From: Rhodospirillales bacterium
GTDB taxonomy: Bacteria; Pseudomonadota; Alphaproteobacteria; Reyranellales; Reyranellaceae
Assembly: GCA_009377525.1 (NCBI GenBank)
Contig: WHTW01000014.1
Coordinates: forward strand, 1-64,000
Direction of reading: 5' to 3'
Length of the DNA stretch: 64,000 nt
Shown here piece by piece: positions 34,785 to 43,131 of this stretch. Under the pieces are notes generated by a model, which was not told the DNA's origin, ran no database searches, and was given only the letters and a program-made list of their open reading frames with translations. Each line of letters starts with the position of its first letter. Positions within the stretch are counted from its first letter, which is position 1. The position numbers were made by a program, and so were the translations under genes.

Positions 34785-35878
34785 TGCGCGCCGCCGCGCC
34801 CCTGCTGCTGCATGTCTTCGCGACCTTCGCCACCGGCGGGCCGCAGGTGCGCTTCGCCACCCTTGCCAACCGGCTCGGCGGGCGGTTCCGCCATGCGGTG
34901 GTGGCGATGGACGGTCGCCAGGAGGGGCGCGCGCTGCTCGACCCCGCGCTCGACATCTGCTTCCCGCAGGTCGGTGTGGTCAAGGGCGACACGCGCGGTA
35001 ATCTGCGCCGCTTCCGCGCCGTGCTGCGCGAGATGGCGCCTGACCTGCTGGTCACCAGCAACTGGGGCAGCATTGAATGGGCGCTGGCGCGGATCGGCAC
35101 GGGCGTGCCGCATCTGCACATGGAGGACGGCTTCGGCCCGGAGGAACGCGCACGCCAGCTGCCGCGCCGCGTGCTGGCGCGTCGGCTGCTGTTGCGCCGC
35201 GCCACGGTGGTGCTGCCTTCCCGCCTGCTGTGGTGCATCGCCACTGAGATCTGGCGCCTGCCGCAATCGCACCTGCGGCTGCTGCCGAACGGCGTCGATC
35301 TCGCCCGCTTCGCCGCTGCCGGATCGCGCGAGGGCGGGCAGCCCGTGGTCATCGGCACCGTCGCCGCACTGCGCCCAGAAAAGAATATCGCGCGGCTGAT
35401 TCGCGCTCTTGCCCGCCTGCCCGCTGCGGTGCCGGCGCGGCTGGTGATCGTCGGCGATGGCCCGGAGCGGGCGGCGTTGGAAGCCCTGGCTGCGGCGGAG
35501 GGCGTCGGCCGACAGGTGGAGTTCGCCGGTCATCGCGCAAATCCGGCGCCGCTCTATGCCGGCTTCGACATTTTCGCGCTCTCTTCCGACACCGAGCAGA
35601 TGCCGCTCTCCGTGTTGGAGGCGATGGCGTCTGGGCTGCCCGTGGTGGCGACCGATGTCGGCGACGTTGCCGACATGCTTGATGTGGCGAACCGCCCCTA
35701 TGTTGTGGCGCGGGAGGACGGCGCCCTGGCCGACGCACTGGCCGACCTCGCGGCGCGGAGCGACCTGCGGGCAGCACTTGGCGCCGCCAACCGGGCGCGC
35801 GCCAAGGCCGAATTCGCCGAGGCGCGCATGGTCGCTGCCTGGCACGACCTGTTTGCCGGCCTCGCACTCAGGCGATGA
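34784..35878 (+). CDS. family 4 glycosyltransferase
   Basis: 364 residues from ATG 34784 (GTGATG, one base shared with the preceding stop). The N-terminal domain has LLHVFATFATGGPQVRF, common in exosortase-linked sugar transferases of the TIGR03088 type; the C-terminal domain has RLLPNGVDLARF, GTVAALRPEKNIARLI, VIVGDGPERA and SSDTEQMPLSVLEAMASGLP (donor-site glutamates). It is the last gene of the flippase operon; a decayed RTX remnant follows on the other strand. Confidence 0.88.
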   Translation: MRAAAPLLLHVFATFATGGPQVRFATLANRLGGRFRHAVVAMDGRQEGRALLDPALDICFPQVGVVKGDTRGNLRRFRAVLREMAPDLLVTSNWGSIEWALARIGTGVPHLHMEDGFGPEERARQLPRRVLARRLLLRRATVVLPSRLLWCIATEIWRLPQSHLRLLPNGVDLARFAAAGSREGGQPVVIGTVAALRPEKNIARLIRALARLPAAVPARLVIVGDGPERAALEALAAAEGVGRQVEFAGHRANPAPLYAGFDIFALSSDTEQMPLSVLEAMASGLPVVATDVGDVADMLDVANRPYVVAREDGALADALADLAARSDLRAALGAANRARAKAEFAEARMVAAWHDLFAGLALRR

Positions 35879-35904
35879 TGGTGCGCCTCACCCTCGCCTG
35901 ACCA

Positions 35905-36063
35905 CCACGGCGTGGCTGACCAGCCCCGCACTGTGTCGATGCCGCTCGCTACTTCTGCCGCTACGTCGCGGGCACCGTTGACGATGTAGACGTGGTCACC
36001 GAAGCCGTCGTCCATGGTGTCGGCGCTTGGGCCGCTGTCAAGCAGGTCGTTGCCGGCGACGAC
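35905..36063 (-). pseudogene. isolated RTX calcium-binding repeat remnant
   Basis: One frame reads VAGNDLLDSGPSADTMDDG, FGDHVYIVNGARDVAAEV and SGIDTV. This is the standard RTX unit order (GNDxLxGGxGADTMxGGxGDD, then YxVDNAxDVVxE and GIDTV) with substitutions at conserved glycines, and no start or continuing gene. The 378-bp gap (35879-36256) between the glycosyltransferase and the beta-helix gene contains only this remnant. Confidence 0.6.
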
Positions 36064-36256
36064 TGGCGGCCTCGGGGCAGGCAACGCTGGCGGGCGCAGA
36101 GGCCTTCCGCTAGCTCCGTGTTGCCGGCTTTGAGCCGCTGCGTCAGCGCAGGTAACCCTCGATGTTGCGACCACAGGGAAGTCATTTCCGACGTCGCCGG
36201 CAATGAGCTCTCAATCACTGCATGCCGGGGCAAGTGACATGAATCATCACGACCAT

Positions 36257-37201
36257 TCAGCGAGTCGTTCCAGATTCGGATACAGTCCGTCCATCGCCTT
36301 TCAGGGGTATGACCGTAGGCGGCAGGCTGTTTCCACGCAACAATGCTGGCGTTGCCGTGAAATTCGTGACGAAGACCGTGCGATAGCCGCCCTCGAGGGT
36401 GAAGACGTTCGATTCGATTCGGATCTCGGGCGTCGGCCGGTCCACGCCCTCGGCGCCGATGGAAATCGCCGTGCTACGGTTGTCTGAGCGCGGGCCCTTG
36501 GACAGCCGGTTGCCGCGCAGCAGCACCGCGCCGCCATTCGGCACGTCGATCAGGTAGCTCGCCGTGCCCTCTGGCCCGTCCTCGATGTCGCAGCCGAGCA
36601 CCTCGGTACGGAAAGCGCGCGACTTCACGTGATGGCCTTCCCGCGTGCCAAGAAAGCGTGAGCCTTCCACGCGCAGCAGCTCGAGCGCTCCGGCGTAGAT
36701 GCCATGGGCGCATGCACGCGCGCAGCTGCCATTGCCGATGAAGCTGCTGTCCCGCACGAGCAGCGCGCCCCGCGGTACGCCGGCCAGCAGGATGCCATTC
36801 TCGTTGTCCAGGAAACGCACGCGTTCGACGGTGAGGTTCACGCCCTCGCCGCGAATGCCGGCGCCGTTGGCGTATTGGGAGCGTGCGCCGCGCAGCGTGA
36901 CGCCGCGCACGGTCACGTCGTTGCCGGTGACGACAAAGACGCCCTTGCCAAGACATGTGCGGTTGCCGATGACTACGCGCTCGGCGTCCTCGCCCTCGAT
37001 GACCAGCCCGTCGGCGCGCCACACGGCGCAATCCTCATAGGTGCCTGGAGCAATGCGAATGACATCTCCTTGCCGCGCGGTCGCGGCAGCCGCGGAGGGC
37101 GTGTGGAAGGCGCGACCCGGGCCAACATCGAGGATTCTCGGCTGCGCCGACAGCGCCGTCGGCAATATCAGCATCAGCAGGGCGATCGCGGCGAGGCGCA
37201 T
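36257..37201 (-). CDS. secreted right-handed parallel beta-helix protein
   Basis: 314 residues. Signal peptide MRLAAIALLMLILPTALSAQ, then PbH1-type repeats: IRIAPGTYEDCAVW, VIEGEDAERVVI, VTVRGVTLRGARS, VERVRFLDNENGILLAG, RDSSFIGNG and RIESNVFTLEG. Such periplasmic beta-helix proteins in polysaccharide loci are often lyases or epimerases acting on the polymer (AlgG/NosD-like folds), but no catalytic set can be assigned. ATG 37201 is selected because it gives a clean signal peptide; the frame runs on upstream without coding character. It follows the ligase gene on the same strand after 176 bp. Confidence 0.82.
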   Translation of the reverse strand: MRLAAIALLMLILPTALSAQPRILDVGPGRAFHTPSAAAATARQGDVIRIAPGTYEDCAVWRADGLVIEGEDAERVVIGNRTCLGKGVFVVTGNDVTVRGVTLRGARSQYANGAGIRGEGVNLTVERVRFLDNENGILLAGVPRGALLVRDSSFIGNGSCARACAHGIYAGALELLRVEGSRFLGTREGHHVKSRAFRTEVLGCDIEDGPEGTASYLIDVPNGGAVLLRGNRLSKGPRSDNRSTAISIGAEGVDRPTPEIRIESNVFTLEGGYRTVFVTNFTATPALLRGNSLPPTVIPLKGDGRTVSESGTTR

Positions 37202-37377
37202 GGACGGGCATGACCCGTCGGGATGCTGGCTCGACGTCGCGGGCAACGTGCCGCCACCGCGCGGAGGCAAGGTGCAGCGGGACGGCTTGGCGATGCGCAG
37301 GCTGCGCCAGATAGTTCGAGAGACGCGTGAGGCGCTGCTGTCGATCATCCGATGGAACTTCGCATAGGCGCGCGATG

Positions 37378-38769
37378 TCAGGATGGCCGCATCGCCCGGA
37401 CGCGCCAAGCGGGCAGGTGCGTCGCGGAAGCCGCGGCCTGAGGAGGTGCCACAGGTAGGGCCGGCGCGACGCCGGATTCGCGCGGCGCCGGCGCCGGCGC
37501 CGCGGCGGCCCGGTGCAACGCGGCCGAGGCGCTGACCGCCAGCGCGAACAGGTAGTATTGCAGTGGGTAGAAGGCGATGCCGATGAAGGCCGCGCCGGCC
37601 ATGAAGATCAGCACGCCGTGGCTCAAGGCTCGGGCGAGGTCGCCGAGCCATTCGAGATCCGGCCTGTCCCGTACCTTGCGCCGGATATGCCGCATGTCGA
37701 GGAAGAACACGGCGAAGATGGCGACGAAGATGGCGAGGCCGATCCAGCCATGTTCGCCCAACACCTCGAAATAGATGCTGTGGAAGGCGCGGCCCTCTTG
37801 GACGATCTCCTGCCCGTCCGCGTTGCGCATCTCGATGCGGTTGCCGAGATAGGCGTTGAAGCCGGCGCCGGCCGGGCGGTGATTGGCGAGGTCGATGGTC
37901 CAAGCCCAGACCAGCAGACGGGTGTTGGCGCTCTCCTCCTGGCGTGGCTCAAAGGATGTCGAAATGCGTGCCAGCCAAGCTTCGCCCATCAGCGGCACCA
38001 AGGCCGCGGTCGCGGCAACCATCATGACCGCCATCATCAGCTTGCGGCGGGACTGCCACCAGGCAAGCGCTGCCCAGACGAAGCAGGCGATCAGCGCCGC
38101 CCGCGCGAAGGTGCCGAAGGCGCCGATGGCCGCGATGCCCGGCGCCGCCAAATAGACCCAGCGCAACCAGCTCCGGGACGGTGCCAGCAAGGAATGGCGC
38201 TGCAGATAGGCGACCAGCGGCAGGCAGGCGAAGGCATAGGTGCCGAGAGTGCTGCCTTCCCCGCCCCAGCCGCCATTGATTTCGATCAGCCCGAACGGGC
38301 GGCCATAGCCGCCGCCACCGAACACCGACTTGATCGCGAAGGGCAGCACGTTCGATGCGATGCAGCACAAGATGACGAGCAGCGCCGCTTCCATCTGGAT
38401 GCGGGAGCGGAAGATGAACGGCAGCATCGCCGTGAACAGAATGGTTTTGAAGGCCCAGTCCCATTTCCACCAAGCTGAGGCGGGGAACATCGCCCAGCTC
38501 GTCGTCAGAGTGATCCAGCCGGCCCAGAGGACCAATAGCACGGTCAGCAGGCCGAGCCGCGGCGGGTCTCGCCGGTCCAGCACCAGATACGCGCCGATCG
38601 TCAGCATCGCCGTCGTGGCGGAGAAGGGGAGAAGCTGGCCGAGCACCGGCGCGACGTCCTGCGGGCGGAACAGGTCTACCCAGATATAGGCGAGCGCCAT
38701 GACGAAGGGCGCCACGCAGCCCAAGGTGATCAACGATACCCAGCATCCGAGAATGAACAGGGCCTGCAT
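37378..38769 (-). CDS. O-antigen ligase/O-glycosylation ligase, exosortase-A-locus type
   Basis: 463 residues from ATG 38769 with about 11 helices and the Wzy_C-type periplasmic loop (GFNAYLGNR, then EGRAFHSIYFEVLGEHGWIG, which includes the conserved histidines). The opening FMALAYIWVDLFRPQDVAP is characteristic of TIGR03097, the putative O-glycosylation ligase of exosortase-A systems. It would polymerise or transfer undecaprenyl-linked glycan in the periplasm; ligase and polymerase cannot be told apart by sequence. The C-terminal tail is rich in alanine and proline. A short piece of a homologous gene lies about 300 bp upstream on the other strand. Confidence 0.87.
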   Translation of the reverse strand: MQALFILGCWVSLITLGCVAPFVMALAYIWVDLFRPQDVAPVLGQLLPFSATTAMLTIGAYLVLDRRDPPRLGLLTVLLVLWAGWITLTTSWAMFPASAWWKWDWAFKTILFTAMLPFIFRSRIQMEAALLVILCCIASNVLPFAIKSVFGGGGYGRPFGLIEINGGWGGEGSTLGTYAFACLPLVAYLQRHSLLAPSRSWLRWVYLAAPGIAAIGAFGTFARAALIACFVWAALAWWQSRRKLMMAVMMVAATAALVPLMGEAWLARISTSFEPRQEESANTRLLVWAWTIDLANHRPAGAGFNAYLGNRIEMRNADGQEIVQEGRAFHSIYFEVLGEHGWIGLAIFVAIFAVFFLDMRHIRRKVRDRPDLEWLGDLARALSHGVLIFMAGAAFIGIAFYPLQYYLFALAVSASAALHRAAAAPAPAPRESGVAPALPVAPPQAAASATHLPAWRVRAMRPS

Positions 38770-38782
38770 AGGCGCGGCCCGC

Positions 38783-38908
38783 TCAGCGTCGCGTGCGCGG
38801 CTGCGCCGCGGCACGCCGGGCCACCTCGCGGCGTTCCATCAGGATGGCGCGGATCGCCACAACGAGGGTGCCACCACAGGTGGCCAGGATGATGAGATTA
38901 TCGATCAC
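38783..38908 (-). CDS. small membrane protein upstream of the ligase, hypothetical
   Basis: A 41-residue frame from GTG 38908 ending 13 bp before the ligase ATG. It encodes one hydrophobic helix (DNLIILATCGGTLVVAIRAI) followed by a basic tail (MERREVARRAAAQPRTRR), a plausible single-span protein with its C-terminus inside. No strong ribosome-binding site is visible; a second GTG further upstream is in frame. Position and hydropathy are the only support. Confidence 0.33.
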   Translation of the reverse strand: MIDNLIILATCGGTLVVAIRAILMERREVARRAAAQPRTRR

Positions 38909-39069
38909 GACGTTCGTTCCGATGCGCAGTGGCGGGAGGCTGGAGGGACGCCACCGCACGACAATCGTTTTGCCCGTTTTCTTAGCTAAATGCTGTCATC
39001 TTCCGGACTACCTCAACCGGGCCGAGGAGGGGGCGGTCGCGAGGCCCTGTCGAGCGCGGATGCGCTGGG

Positions 39070-39165
39070 ACCGCAGCCAGCGGTGTCGTCGACACCTTCG
39101 CGCGGGCGGTGCTAGTCGCCTGTTTCGTCTGGGCGGCGCTGGCCACGGCGACCGATCGCGGCCGC
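39070..39165 (+). pseudogene. fragment homologous to the O-ligase gene
   Basis: The frame reads VVDTFARAVLVACFVWAALA, while the intact ligase has FGTFARAALIACFVWAALA in its central helix. The DNA also matches closely (39088-39144 against the complement of about 38063-38120). Only some 20 codons are recognisable, in inverted orientation to the intact gene. The surrounding 38909-39706 region has no intact gene; besides this it holds the IS3 remnant that follows. Confidence 0.55.
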
Positions 39166-39185
39166 GATGTAGGCAGAGGGGCCGC

Positions 39186-39351
39186 TTCCCTGTCCAATGG
39201 CCTTCACCTCGGAGATCACCTCCAGGCCTGACAGCGAGAAGACTCCTATCGCCGCTAGGCTCTTGAAGTCGTCGAGAACGTCAAGCAGGCAGGACCGTCG
39301 ACCATCGTCGAACTGATCGCTGGCGACGTTCAGCGACCAACGCTGGTTCAT
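39186..39351 (-). pseudogene. IS3-family transposase (OrfB) remnant
   Basis: The frame reads NQRWSLNVASDQFDDGRR, then LDVLDDF, FSLSGLEVISEVKAI. IS3-group OrfB integrase cores have NQRWSLDFVSDQ, DGRRFRxLxVVDDF and SLSGxRVxREL at the same spacing, so the catalytic-core start is recognisable, although the first catalytic aspartate has become N in SLNV. Neither end of the element is visible. It abuts the ligase fragment, consistent with an IS-mediated rearrangement. Confidence 0.6.
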
Positions 39352-39706
39352 CGCCTGAGCCGCGATGGTGGGCGGGCTCCAATGGCCCACCGCCGCCCAC
39401 GGCAGCGCTTCACCGCCGATGGATGTGAATAATCTGCTCTTCGATAAACCGCTACCGCTTCATGTCCGTTCTCCCTGATCGGCCCCAACCTGCTACCGGG
39501 GAGTTTCTCGGGGCAGAGTCAGCCCATACATGGTTACTCCTGAAGCGTCCGGGCGATCTAAATGGCGATCCGTTACCTAGCGTGTTTGAGGCCGGTATTT
39601 TCGGTCTTGGGAGCTGCGGCGGGTCTCTGCCCAACTTCTCCCGCATACAGAGAGCGCGTCGGCGCCTTTAAAACTCGCGCCGGTAGCGATACGGGACGGA
39701 TGCGGC

Positions 39707-42274
39707 ATGACCAAGAACCCTGAAATCGTCGGAGCATTCGCGGGGGTCATCGACGCTCCCGGCTTCACAGGCCGCTTCTGGTTCGCAACCCTGATAGGTA
39801 TAACGTTCGTCGGATGCGTCTGCGGCCTCATCCTGCTAGGCGCAGCTGTGATGGCGGGAAGCAGGGGCGTGAGCGGGAGGGTTGTGGATTTCAGCCTTCA
39901 GAATGCGGCGACGGTACAGAGCGCCACCCAGTACATCCGATTCAACCAGATCTTCGTCGAAGGGGACTTGCCGCAGGGCCAGTCGCTCAGCGCCGTGGTT
40001 GGCACGCAGACCGTGCCACTGCAGATGGACGTGCTGTCCCGCTACGGCGACGGATCCGTGAAGTCGGCCATCCTGACCATCGCCGCGCCGGCGATTGCCG
40101 CCGGCGCCACGCTTAAGGGCAGCCTGATGGCGAGCAGCGCGGCGGCGGGGGCGGCCGTCGCGAACAATGCGGCCCTCGCGCAGGGCTACGACCTCACAGT
40201 CAACATGAACATCTCGGGCTTCGGCGCCGTGACGATCAGTGCTGCGCAGCACCTCGCCGCCGCCGTGGCCGGCGGCGATTTCAAAGTGCTCCGCAAGGGC
40301 GCGCTCGCTAACGAGATCCGCTTCGACGTAGCGGTCATCCGCGCGCTGCGCGTCACCTTCGATGTCGTCACCTATGCCGATGGCAGCATATCGACCAAGG
40401 TTTGGTTCCAGAACGACGCCGCCATGGGCGCCACCGGCGGCGCCGTCCTGTTCAACAGCCTGTCCATCGTCGAGCGCGGTACCACCCGCTTCAACACGAC
40501 CAACCTGACGCAGTACCAGTACCAGGTCTGGGCGCAGGAGGTCACCGCGGACAGCAGTGCCAGGCAGACGCTGAATGTCCGGCACAACATCGACTACCTG
40601 GAGCAGACCCGCGCCATCTGGAACTATGATCTCACCGCCACGGTGAGAGCTACGCCCTCGGTACCATCGTCCTGGACCACCATGCTCGGGGTCAACGGGC
40701 TTGTTCCCTACATGCCGACCACCGGCGGGCGGCCCGACATCGGCCCGACCACCGAGGCGAATGCCCGCTGGCTGATCACGCAGGATGCCTCCGCCGCGAC
40801 TTACGCCCTTGCCCAGGCGCAGGCCGCGGGCAGCATTCCCTGGCATTACTACAACACGGCGAAAGGCCATTACCTCTCGGTCGGGGACTATCCAAAGCTG
40901 TGGATCGACCCGCGCGGCAGTGTCCGGCCCTCGCAGATCGCCGGTGGCGAATCGGGCTGGACCACCGACCGCGCACACAGCCCCGACGTCTCCTACGTCG
41001 CCTGGCTGCTCACCGGTGACCGCTACCATCTCGATATGCTGAACGCCCAGGCCTCCTGGGTGATCGCCAATACTTGGAACGATCCGCGCCAGGACGCGCG
41101 GGGCATCGTCGCCAACCCGGTCGAGGAGGTGCGCGCGCAGGCCTGGTCACTGCGCGCCGTGCAGGAAGCCGCCTACGCCAACCCCGATGGCTCCTACGAG
41201 AAGGCCTATTTTAACCAGATCGCAAACAACAACTGGGCCTATCTGCGCGCCACGACGGTGACGCTCAGCGCCACCCAAGGCGAGGTCCACGGCTATTTCG
41301 AAGGAGCCTATCGCGACGGACTTGCGCCCTGGCAGCAGGATTTCTTCGCCAGCACCACCGCCCTCGCCGCGCTGCAGGGCAACGAGGATGCGCGCGCCGT
41401 GCTGAAATGGCAGGCGAACTTCCTCAGCGGGCGCTTCCTCTCGCCCGACATCAATCCCTACAACGGCTTCGACTACTCGCTGAACGTCTATGGCAGCAAC
41501 GGCAAGGCGCTGACCAGCTGGGCCGAGGTGGCGGCGGCCACGCGCGCCGCTGGCAACTACGCGACCGGCACCTCCGCCGGCTACTGGGCGGAGCTCGCCG
41601 CCATGAGCAACGCCAACATCATCACCGTCTTCGCCGGCGGCGCGGATCCCACCGACCACCGCGTCGCCGCCGATGCGATGCGGGCCTATGGCTGGATCCT
41701 GGGCTCCGGCATGCCGGACCTGCGCACCGATCTGCAATACCAGGTCGTCCCGCGCATGCCCGACGGCACGCAGATCGGCGTTAGGGAAATGCGGGTCGTT
41801 GCGCCCACGGCGCAGAACACCACCCTCACCTTCACCGGCGACAACGTCTTCGCCTATGACCGCGGCATCGGCCGAACCACGCTGATCGGCACGGCGGGCG
41901 CCGACGTGCTGATCGACAATTCGACCAATGGCGGCGACCAGCTCGAGGGCCGGGCCGGCGACGACTATCTGATCGGCGGCGCCGGCACCAATGTCTTCGC
42001 GCCGGGTGACGGGCAGGACTACGCCTTGATCCGCGGCGGCGCGGCGCGCTTCGAGGTGAGCGCCACGAGCCCCGGCCGGCTCGAGATCGAAGGCTTCCGG
42101 CCCGGCACGGACATCATCGCCCTGACCGGCACGGTCTCGCTCGCTTCAATCCTCGCCTCGGCCCGCTCCGACGGGTTCGGCGCCACGCTGCTCACCATCT
42201 CGCCCCGACGGACCGTCCAGCTGAACGGGGTCACGCCGTCCAAGATCACGGCAGGCATGTTCGACATCAGGTGA
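39707..42274 (+). CDS. large RTX-tailed protein, possible polysaccharide-active enzyme
   Basis: 855 residues. One hydrophobic segment (about 22-50) sits near the N-terminus. Next comes a beta-rich domain (VDFSLQNAATVQSATQYIRF, FVEGDLPQGQSL, DVLSRYGDGSVKSAIL) resembling RIFT-barrel domains of exo-polysaccharide-lyase-like proteins. An alpha-helical middle (about 360-680) has repeated aromatic-rich helices (YAQAWSLRAV-like, PDVSYVAWLLTGDRYHLDML) like alpha/alpha-toroid carbohydrate enzymes. An RTX block (IGTAGADVLI, GRAGDDYLIGGAGTNVFAPG) near 725-765 leads to a C-terminal beta domain typical of type I secreted proteins. A lyase acting on the locus's own polymer is plausible but inferred; no catalytic residue is assigned. 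It has no gene partner in the same direction. Confidence 0.75.
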   Translation: MTKNPEIVGAFAGVIDAPGFTGRFWFATLIGITFVGCVCGLILLGAAVMAGSRGVSGRVVDFSLQNAATVQSATQYIRFNQIFVEGDLPQGQSLSAVVGTQTVPLQMDVLSRYGDGSVKSAILTIAAPAIAAGATLKGSLMASSAAAGAAVANNAALAQGYDLTVNMNISGFGAVTISAAQHLAAAVAGGDFKVLRKGALANEIRFDVAVIRALRVTFDVVTYADGSISTKVWFQNDAAMGATGGAVLFNSLSIVERGTTRFNTTNLTQYQYQVWAQEVTADSSARQTLNVRHNIDYLEQTRAIWNYDLTATVRATPSVPSSWTTMLGVNGLVPYMPTTGGRPDIGPTTEANARWLITQDASAATYALAQAQAAGSIPWHYYNTAKGHYLSVGDYPKLWIDPRGSVRPSQIAGGESGWTTDRAHSPDVSYVAWLLTGDRYHLDMLNAQASWVIANTWNDPRQDARGIVANPVEEVRAQAWSLRAVQEAAYANPDGSYEKAYFNQIANNNWAYLRATTVTLSATQGEVHGYFEGAYRDGLAPWQQDFFASTTALAALQGNEDARAVLKWQANFLSGRFLSPDINPYNGFDYSLNVYGSNGKALTSWAEVAAATRAAGNYATGTSAGYWAELAAMSNANIITVFAGGADPTDHRVAADAMRAYGWILGSGMPDLRTDLQYQVVPRMPDGTQIGVREMRVVAPTAQNTTLTFTGDNVFAYDRGIGRTTLIGTAGADVLIDNSTNGGDQLEGRAGDDYLIGGAGTNVFAPGDGQDYALIRGGAARFEVSATSPGRLEIEGFRPGTDIIALTGTVSLASILASARSDGFGATLLTISPRRTVQLNGVTPSKITAGMFDIR

Positions 42275-42372
42275 GAGCACAGGCCGAATTAGCTCATGCT
42301 CTCTTCCTCAACCCTGCTTGGTCCACCGTGAAATTAACCTCCTGGCAATCATGCGACGGCTGAGCCCCTTCA

Positions 42373-42604
42373 GACGTCGTCGCTGGCCAGCTCGGGGCCT
42401 GGACACCGCTCGGGGCGGAGAAGACCGCCAACGGTTACCAGGTGGCGTGGCAGAACGGCAGCGCCGACCAACGTGATCTGGGACGTCGACAACAATGGCA
42501 ATGACCGCAGCACCACAGCTGTCCTCTCCGGTGCCAGTCCCGCTTTGGAGGCCATGGAGTCCGTTCTCCATCAGGATCTGAATCACGACACCATCATCAG
42601 TTAG
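42373..42604 (+). pseudogene. orphan C-terminal module of an RTX-like protein
   Basis: The first frame reads GAWTPLGAEKTANGYQVAWQ and NGSADQ; after a shift near 42472 the second reads VIWDVDNNGND, AVLSGASPALEAMESVLHQD, LN and ends at TAG 42602. This is the module (WxxxGAEKTxxGYxVAWK, WxxDxNGN, ALxxxExxFHQDLNxDG) that closes many rhizobial-type calcium-binding secreted proteins. It begins 98 bp after the RTX-tailed gene and has one frameshift. Confidence 0.6.
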
Positions 42605-43131
42605 GCTGGCAGGCGCCGTGAAACCGGTACCGCTGCCGGTCCTTTAGGGGCCTGCGCGGCAGAGGCGGACCTCGCCCGCGTGGGCTTTGGCCACTGCTTC
42701 GTGGTCAGTAGTCCCGACCTTGGCCTGGCAGCGTATGGGGACATCGACAAGGATGCCGGGGCCCATGTGACCGACCTGGCACGGCAGACTGTGTGCGGGC
42801 AGCCAATTCCGCCGAGGTGTTCGGGCGCGCCGACAAGAGGCAATAGAGCTGAAAGAGGGGCACGCCCTTACGACCCAAGCCTCATTGGGGCAGAAGGAGT
42901 AGCCCAAACGTGTACATGCAATCGGCCCATCACCATTGGTGAGCGATGAAGCGCAGGCGATACTAAGGTCAGGGATTAAACTGCCACCAATGCTCGCGAG
43001 CGCGTCGTGCCAATGATGCCGGTCTTCGAACCCTCCTTTCCTCTCTCCGCGTTAAAAGCCATGGTCTGCCAACCGTGCTACCCCCGTCGCGATGTGGCAC
43101 CCAATTGGCGCCGGGTGCTAGGAAACCTTCC
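42605..43131. other. gene-free stretch upstream of glmS
   Basis: I see no intact gene here. A short plus-strand frame at about 42650-42830 contains ARVGFGHCFVVSSPDLGLAA and YGDIDKDAGAHVTDLAR, which looks like real protein but is cut at both ends and not identified. The glmS promoter must lie in the last 150 bp; an AGGA lies 10 bp before its ATG. Confidence 0.4.

Noticed and set aside
42956-43131. A riboswitch or glmS ribozyme ahead of glmS
   Set aside because: No conserved core could be found, and the ribozyme is restricted to Gram-positive lineages.
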